From Syntrophorhabdus sp. (lineage in GTDB: Bacteria > Desulfobacterota > BSN033 > UBA1163), in assembly GCA_020724025.1 (NCBI GenBank), contig DYHU01000101.1:1342-11678 (forward strand): a stretch of DNA of 10,337 bases, read 5' to 3'. Shown piece by piece: positions 7,201-10,337 of the stretch. Position numbers and translations under genes: made by a program. The notes under the pieces are model-generated. The model was not told where the DNA came from and searched no databases. It saw only the letters and a program-made list of their open reading frames with translations. The stretch's first letter is position 1, and every line of letters starts with the position of its first letter.

Positions 7201-7343
7201 TAGTGTGCTGTCTCAGAAATGAATTTACATAATGTGTCATTCCGGACTTGATCCGGAATCCAGTCTTTTTAATCTGGATTCCCGCTTTTGCGGGAATGAC
7301 CTCTCTCAGATTATTGGGATGTCATTGTTGAGACACTACACTA
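7201..7343. mobile_element. MITE-like non-coding element with terminal inverted repeats
   Basis: The ends are imperfect inverted repeats matching at 18 of 22 positions: 7201-7222 and 7322-7343 share TAGTGT-NN-TGTCTCA-NN-AATGA when each is read inward. A further match, ATAAT at 7229-7233 against the complement of 7310-7314, suggests repeats of about 33 bases with small gaps. The element starts and ends with TA, which fits the TA target duplication of IS630/Tc1-mariner-type transposases, although no transposase is encoded here and the family is inference. Its 143 bp hold no ORF. It lies between the probable smc promoter and smc, and its middle is the palindromic repeat at 7236-7300. Confidence 0.65.
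7236..7300. repeat. Two-hairpin palindromic repeat (REP/dRS3-like)
   Basis: Two arms face each other around TCTTTTTAAT (7264-7273). The outer ends GTCATTCC (7236-7243) and GGAATGAC (7293-7300) pair, as do GGAATCCAG (7255-7263) and CTGGATTCC (7274-7282). Each arm is also a hairpin by itself: ATTCCGGA-CTTGA-TCCGGAAT (7239-7259) and ATTCCCGC-TTTT-GCGGGAAT (7278-7297). The second fits the ATTCCC-N8-GGGAAT form of the Neisseria dRS3 repeat. Repeats of the type GTCATTCC...GGAATCCAG are, from memory, common between genes in Proteobacteria. Confidence 0.8.
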
Positions 7344-7368
7344 AAGAGCAGGGGACGAAAAATATTTC

Positions 7369-10337
7369 ATGAAACTCAAGTCTTTGGAGATGACCGGATT
7401 CAAATCCTTTGTGGACCGGCTCCATCTCTCCTTTCCGGAAGGGGTCACGACGATCGTAGGGCCGAACGGCTGCGGGAAATCGAACATCGTCGATGCCATC
7501 CTCTGGGCCATTGGCGAACGAAGCGCCAAACATTTGCGTGGAAAGTTGATGGAGGATGTCATCTTCGGGGGAACGGACGGAAGAAAACCCCTGGGGATGG
7601 CAGAGGTGAGCCTCAGCTTCTCCAATGAGGATGGGTCAGCTCCCATGGAGTACCAGCAGTACAGTGAGATCACCATCACCCGCAGGCTCTTCCGATCCGG
7701 AGAGAGTGAATTCCTGATCAACCGGACTCCCTGCCGGTTGAGAGACGTCATCGATCTCTTCCTCGATACGGGGATCGGCGTGAACGGATACTCCATTGTG
7801 GAGCAGGGCCGGGTGGAGCATCTCATCAATGCCAATCCCCAGGACCGGCGTTTCTTGATCGAAGAGGCGGGGGGGATTGCAAAGTATAAGGAACGGAAGC
7901 GACTTGCCCTGATGAAGATGGATGCGACCCAGCAGAACCTTCTACGGATTCAAGACATCATCTCCGAGGCGAAACGGCAGATCGTCACACTGGAACGGCA
8001 GGTGAAGCGGGCGGAGGAGTATAAAGCGATGAGGAAGGAAGTCCGGGAGATCGAACTCCGCTTTGCCCTCCAGGAATATGGGGAACTTTCGGAAAAAGGG
8101 GAGGCGGCCCGTGGTTATCTCAAAGCCCTCAGGGAGAGGGAGGCTGTGATCTCTGCCCAGATGGCCGAGAGGGAGGCATCGGTCGAAGGAATGAGGCTGA
8201 GAAGCCTGGAGGAAGAAGAGAGACTCCGCACGCTCCAGCAGGAGATTTACGATCTGAATCAGAGGATTCAGAAGATGGAGAACGAGGTTGAATTCTTCAG
8301 GAGGGAGAAGGAAGGCCTTCAGAGGCAGGAGGCCCAGATGCTGGAGGAGATCGGAAAGGGACTCCAAGCCTGGAGAGAGACCTGCAGAGAACGAAGAAGA
8401 ACGGAAAAGAACAGGAGGGAGCTCGAGAAGGAAAGCCGCGAGAACAAAGAGATCGTGAAAGAATGGGAGGTTCTCTACAATGAATTCAGGGGAACCTTTC
8501 AGGAGGTTTCAGACCAGTTAGAAGCGGAAAAAGGGAGATTGATCGACACGCTGACCCGGCTCACCTCTCTCAGAAACCGTCAATCCCACCTCGAGGAGAG
8601 AAGGGAGGATCTTCAGAGACGGATTCGCTCTCATGAAAAAGAGTCCGAAGAGGTGAGAACAGGGCTTGCCCGGCTAAAAGAGACCTTATCGAGAGTGGAG
8701 AAGGAGAGAGAGGTCAATCTCTCCATTCAGACGGCGCTCCAGGAGGAGAAGGAGAAGTGGGCAGGAGAACTTGAAAGATTGAGGGAGATATTTCGGGTTA
8801 AGCAATCCGAACGATTCGAATGGGAAGAGAGACTGAGGCAAGATCGGTCTCGATATCTCTCTTTAAAAGAACTTCAGGAGAATTATGAGGGGTTTGAAAA
8901 GGGTGTGAAGTCTCTTCTCCTCAGAAAGAGGGAAGAGCAGGAGCGATGGGACCGGATTTTAGGGGTGGTGGCCGATATCCTGGAGCCCGAACCTCCGTAC
9001 GAGATTCCACTGGAGGCGGTCTTAGGACAACGGTTGCAATACCTGATGGTGGCGGATGAGGGAGAGGCGACGGGCGCCATCGAATTTCTAAAAAAGGAGT
9101 CCCTGGGTCGAGGAAGTTTCATTCCCATTGGAGTAAGAGGCAATCAACAACAGGAACGGTCTTCGCCACTGGAGTTCGAAGGCCGGCCGGTGTCTCTGAT
9201 GCGATTCGTCAAAGTGAAGGAAGGATTTTCAGCCATCGCAGAATTTCTGATCGGAGATGTCGGCGTGGTCGATCATCTGGAGGGAGCGCTCCAATGGATG
9301 AAGAAAGAAGGGGGATTTGAAACCCTTGTCACCCTGGAAGGGGAGGTGGTTGAACGGACGGGAGTGATCTCCGGAGGAAGCCGTGATCAGGGTCTTGGCA
9401 TCCTGGAGAGAAGGCGAGAGATCAGAGAGTTGGAGAAAAAGATTGAAGGAGAGGAGGGGAGATGCCGTCAGGCCCTTGAAGAGGAGGGGCGCCTTCATCA
9501 GGAGATCCTTGAGAAAGAAGTCCGGTTGGAGAACAGGAAAAGGGAGATTCAGGAGAAGGGGATTGAACTCCTCCATCAGGACCGGGATCTGGAAGGGGTG
9601 AGAAAGGAGATCTCACAATTCCATCAGAGGGCGGAACTCCTCCAGTTCGAAGGAGAAGAACTCAGAGGGGAGGAGAAGGAAATAGAGGAGGAGATGAAGA
9701 CGGTCCTGGATCAAAGGGAGAGAGAGGAGGCCGCCAGAAAGGAGAAGGAGGAGGAGCTTCAGTCCCTGAAGAAGACGGTGGAGGAGGTGAGGGAAGGGAC
9801 AGAAGAATTAGGAGGAAGGATCACGGAGAAGAAGGTCTATCTGGCCTCCATCGAGGAGAAGCAGAGGGGGATGGAGGTTCAGATTCTCAGCCTCTTCGAG
9901 AATATCAAAACACTGCGTGAACAGATCATTCATAGAGTGAAGGGGATCAGGGCCTCAAGAGAGGAAGCGGCCTCGCTTCGTGAAAGAATCGACCAGAGGG
10001 AGAAGGAGCTGGAAGGGCTGGTGGAAAGGCACCGGTTAAACGAAGGAGGTCTTTCCCACCAGAGAGAGAAGGTGGAGGCGTTCTCGAATGAATGGAAAGA
10101 GGCGGAGGCCTCTTCGAGATATCTCCGGCAGGAACTGGAAGATATCCGGCAGAAGAGTCATGAGGAGGAGATTCGGGTTTCAGAGGTTCAATTGAAACTC
10201 CAGCACCTGCAGGATTCGATGAGAGAGCGCTACGGAGCCACCCTTTCGACTTCCATCGGAATGATTCCCGAGGAATTTTCAAGGGAGGATATGTCGAAAA
10301 GGCTTGCCGAGCTGAAGAGTGGTCTGGAGGGATTCGG
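7369..10337 (+). CDS. smc: Chromosome segregation protein SMC (partial, C-terminus beyond window)
   Basis: SMC is the core ATPase of bacterial condensin; with ScpA and ScpB it organises and separates chromosomes. The frame stays open for 989 complete codons plus two bases to the window edge. The N-terminal head has the typical start MKLKSLEMTGFKSF and Walker A GPNGCGKS (31-38), followed by GYSIVEQGRVEHLI and FLIEEAGGIAKYKERK. The first coiled-coil arm runs from about 170 to 510 and is very rich in Glu, Arg, Lys and Gln. The hinge covers about 530-675, preceded by NYEGFEKGVKSLL and ending near GVISGGS (665-671). The second arm runs from about 675 to the edge. The signature motif, Walker B and C-terminal head must lie to the right, since the family is usually near 1,180 residues. 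The presence of a true hinge argues against SbcC or RecN. The ATG has only a distant AGGGGA (7350-7355) as ribosome binding site, so initiation may be modest. Confidence 0.96.
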   Translation, partial: MKLKSLEMTGFKSFVDRLHLSFPEGVTTIVGPNGCGKSNIVDAILWAIGERSAKHLRGKLMEDVIFGGTDGRKPLGMAEVSLSFSNEDGSAPMEYQQYSEITITRRLFRSGESEFLINRTPCRLRDVIDLFLDTGIGVNGYSIVEQGRVEHLINANPQDRRFLIEEAGGIAKYKERKRLALMKMDATQQNLLRIQDIISEAKRQIVTLERQVKRAEEYKAMRKEVREIELRFALQEYGELSEKGEAARGYLKALREREAVISAQMAEREASVEGMRLRSLEEEERLRTLQQEIYDLNQRIQKMENEVEFFRREKEGLQRQEAQMLEEIGKGLQAWRETCRERRRTEKNRRELEKESRENKEIVKEWEVLYNEFRGTFQEVSDQLEAEKGRLIDTLTRLTSLRNRQSHLEERREDLQRRIRSHEKESEEVRTGLARLKETLSRVEKEREVNLSIQTALQEEKEKWAGELERLREIFRVKQSERFEWEERLRQDRSRYLSLKELQENYEGFEKGVKSLLLRKREEQERWDRILGVVADILEPEPPYEIPLEAVLGQRLQYLMVADEGEATGAIEFLKKESLGRGSFIPIGVRGNQQQERSSPLEFEGRPVSLMRFVKVKEGFSAIAEFLIGDVGVVDHLEGALQWMKKEGGFETLVTLEGEVVERTGVISGGSRDQGLGILERRREIRELEKKIEGEEGRCRQALEEEGRLHQEILEKEVRLENRKREIQEKGIELLHQDRDLEGVRKEISQFHQRAELLQFEGEELRGEEKEIEEEMKTVLDQREREEAARKEKEEELQSLKKTVEEVREGTEELGGRITEKKVYLASIEEKQRGMEVQILSLFENIKTLREQIIHRVKGIRASREEAASLRERIDQREKELEGLVERHRLNEGGLSHQREKVEAFSNEWKEAEASSRYLRQELEDIRQKSHEEEIRVSEVQLKLQHLQDSMRERYGATLSTSIGMIPEEFSREDMSKRLAELKSGLEGF

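Noticed and set aside
7201..7343. CRISPR array or tRNA in the gltX-smc gap
   Set aside because: The repeats are inverted, not direct with unique spacers, and no cloverleaf can be formed; the pattern is that of a MITE and a palindromic repeat.
7369..10337. Incomplete smc as a pseudogene
   Set aside because: The frame is open without stops to the last base and all expected N-terminal, hinge and arm features are intact; it is merely cut by the window edge.

Overview
The window is a housekeeping stretch of a Gram-negative-type bacterial chromosome. All genes lie on the + strand: thpR, recA, a pilT-like ATPase gene, alaS, gltX and the first 989 codons of smc, which runs off the right end. The order thpR-recA-pilT-alaS, together with a type IV pilus motor gene inside a DNA repair/translation cluster, suggests Desulfobacterota (former Deltaproteobacteria). 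That is inferred from remembered synteny, not from a search, and no closer placement is safe.

Region 1 (1-5657) reads as one transcription unit. A plausible sigma70-type promoter (12-39) precedes thpR (RNA 2',3'-cyclic phosphodiesterase). recA follows after a 79-bp gap that holds a 7-bp tandem repeat and a second promoter candidate. The pilT-like gene starts 16 bp after recA with a strong ribosome binding site, and alaS overlaps the pilT stop by 4 bp (ATGA). A rho-independent terminator sits about 20 bp after alaS. No recX is present between recA and alaS.

Region 2 (5658-7193) contains a perfect 28-bp palindrome of the dispersed-repeat type, then gltX (glutamyl-tRNA synthetase), then a hairpin at the gltX stop whose right arm contains the -35 box of a likely smc promoter.

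Region 3 (7194-10337) starts with a 143-bp MITE-like element. It has imperfect terminal inverted repeats beginning and ending in TA, and a 65-bp two-hairpin palindromic repeat at its centre. It lies between the probable smc promoter and the smc start codon, so it would form most of the smc leader. smc follows with an intact N-terminal ATPase head, first coiled-coil arm, hinge and much of the second arm. The C-terminal head is beyond the window.

The genes serve DNA recombination and chromosome organisation (recA, smc), tRNA charging (alaS, gltX), RNA end processing (thpR) and pilus retraction (pilT-like). I saw no undescribed multi-gene system. The most interesting signals are the three intergenic repeats, especially the element in the smc leader, and the degenerate C-terminal motif of the PilT-like ATPase. 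All six reading frames of interest are intact, with no frameshifts or pseudogenes.
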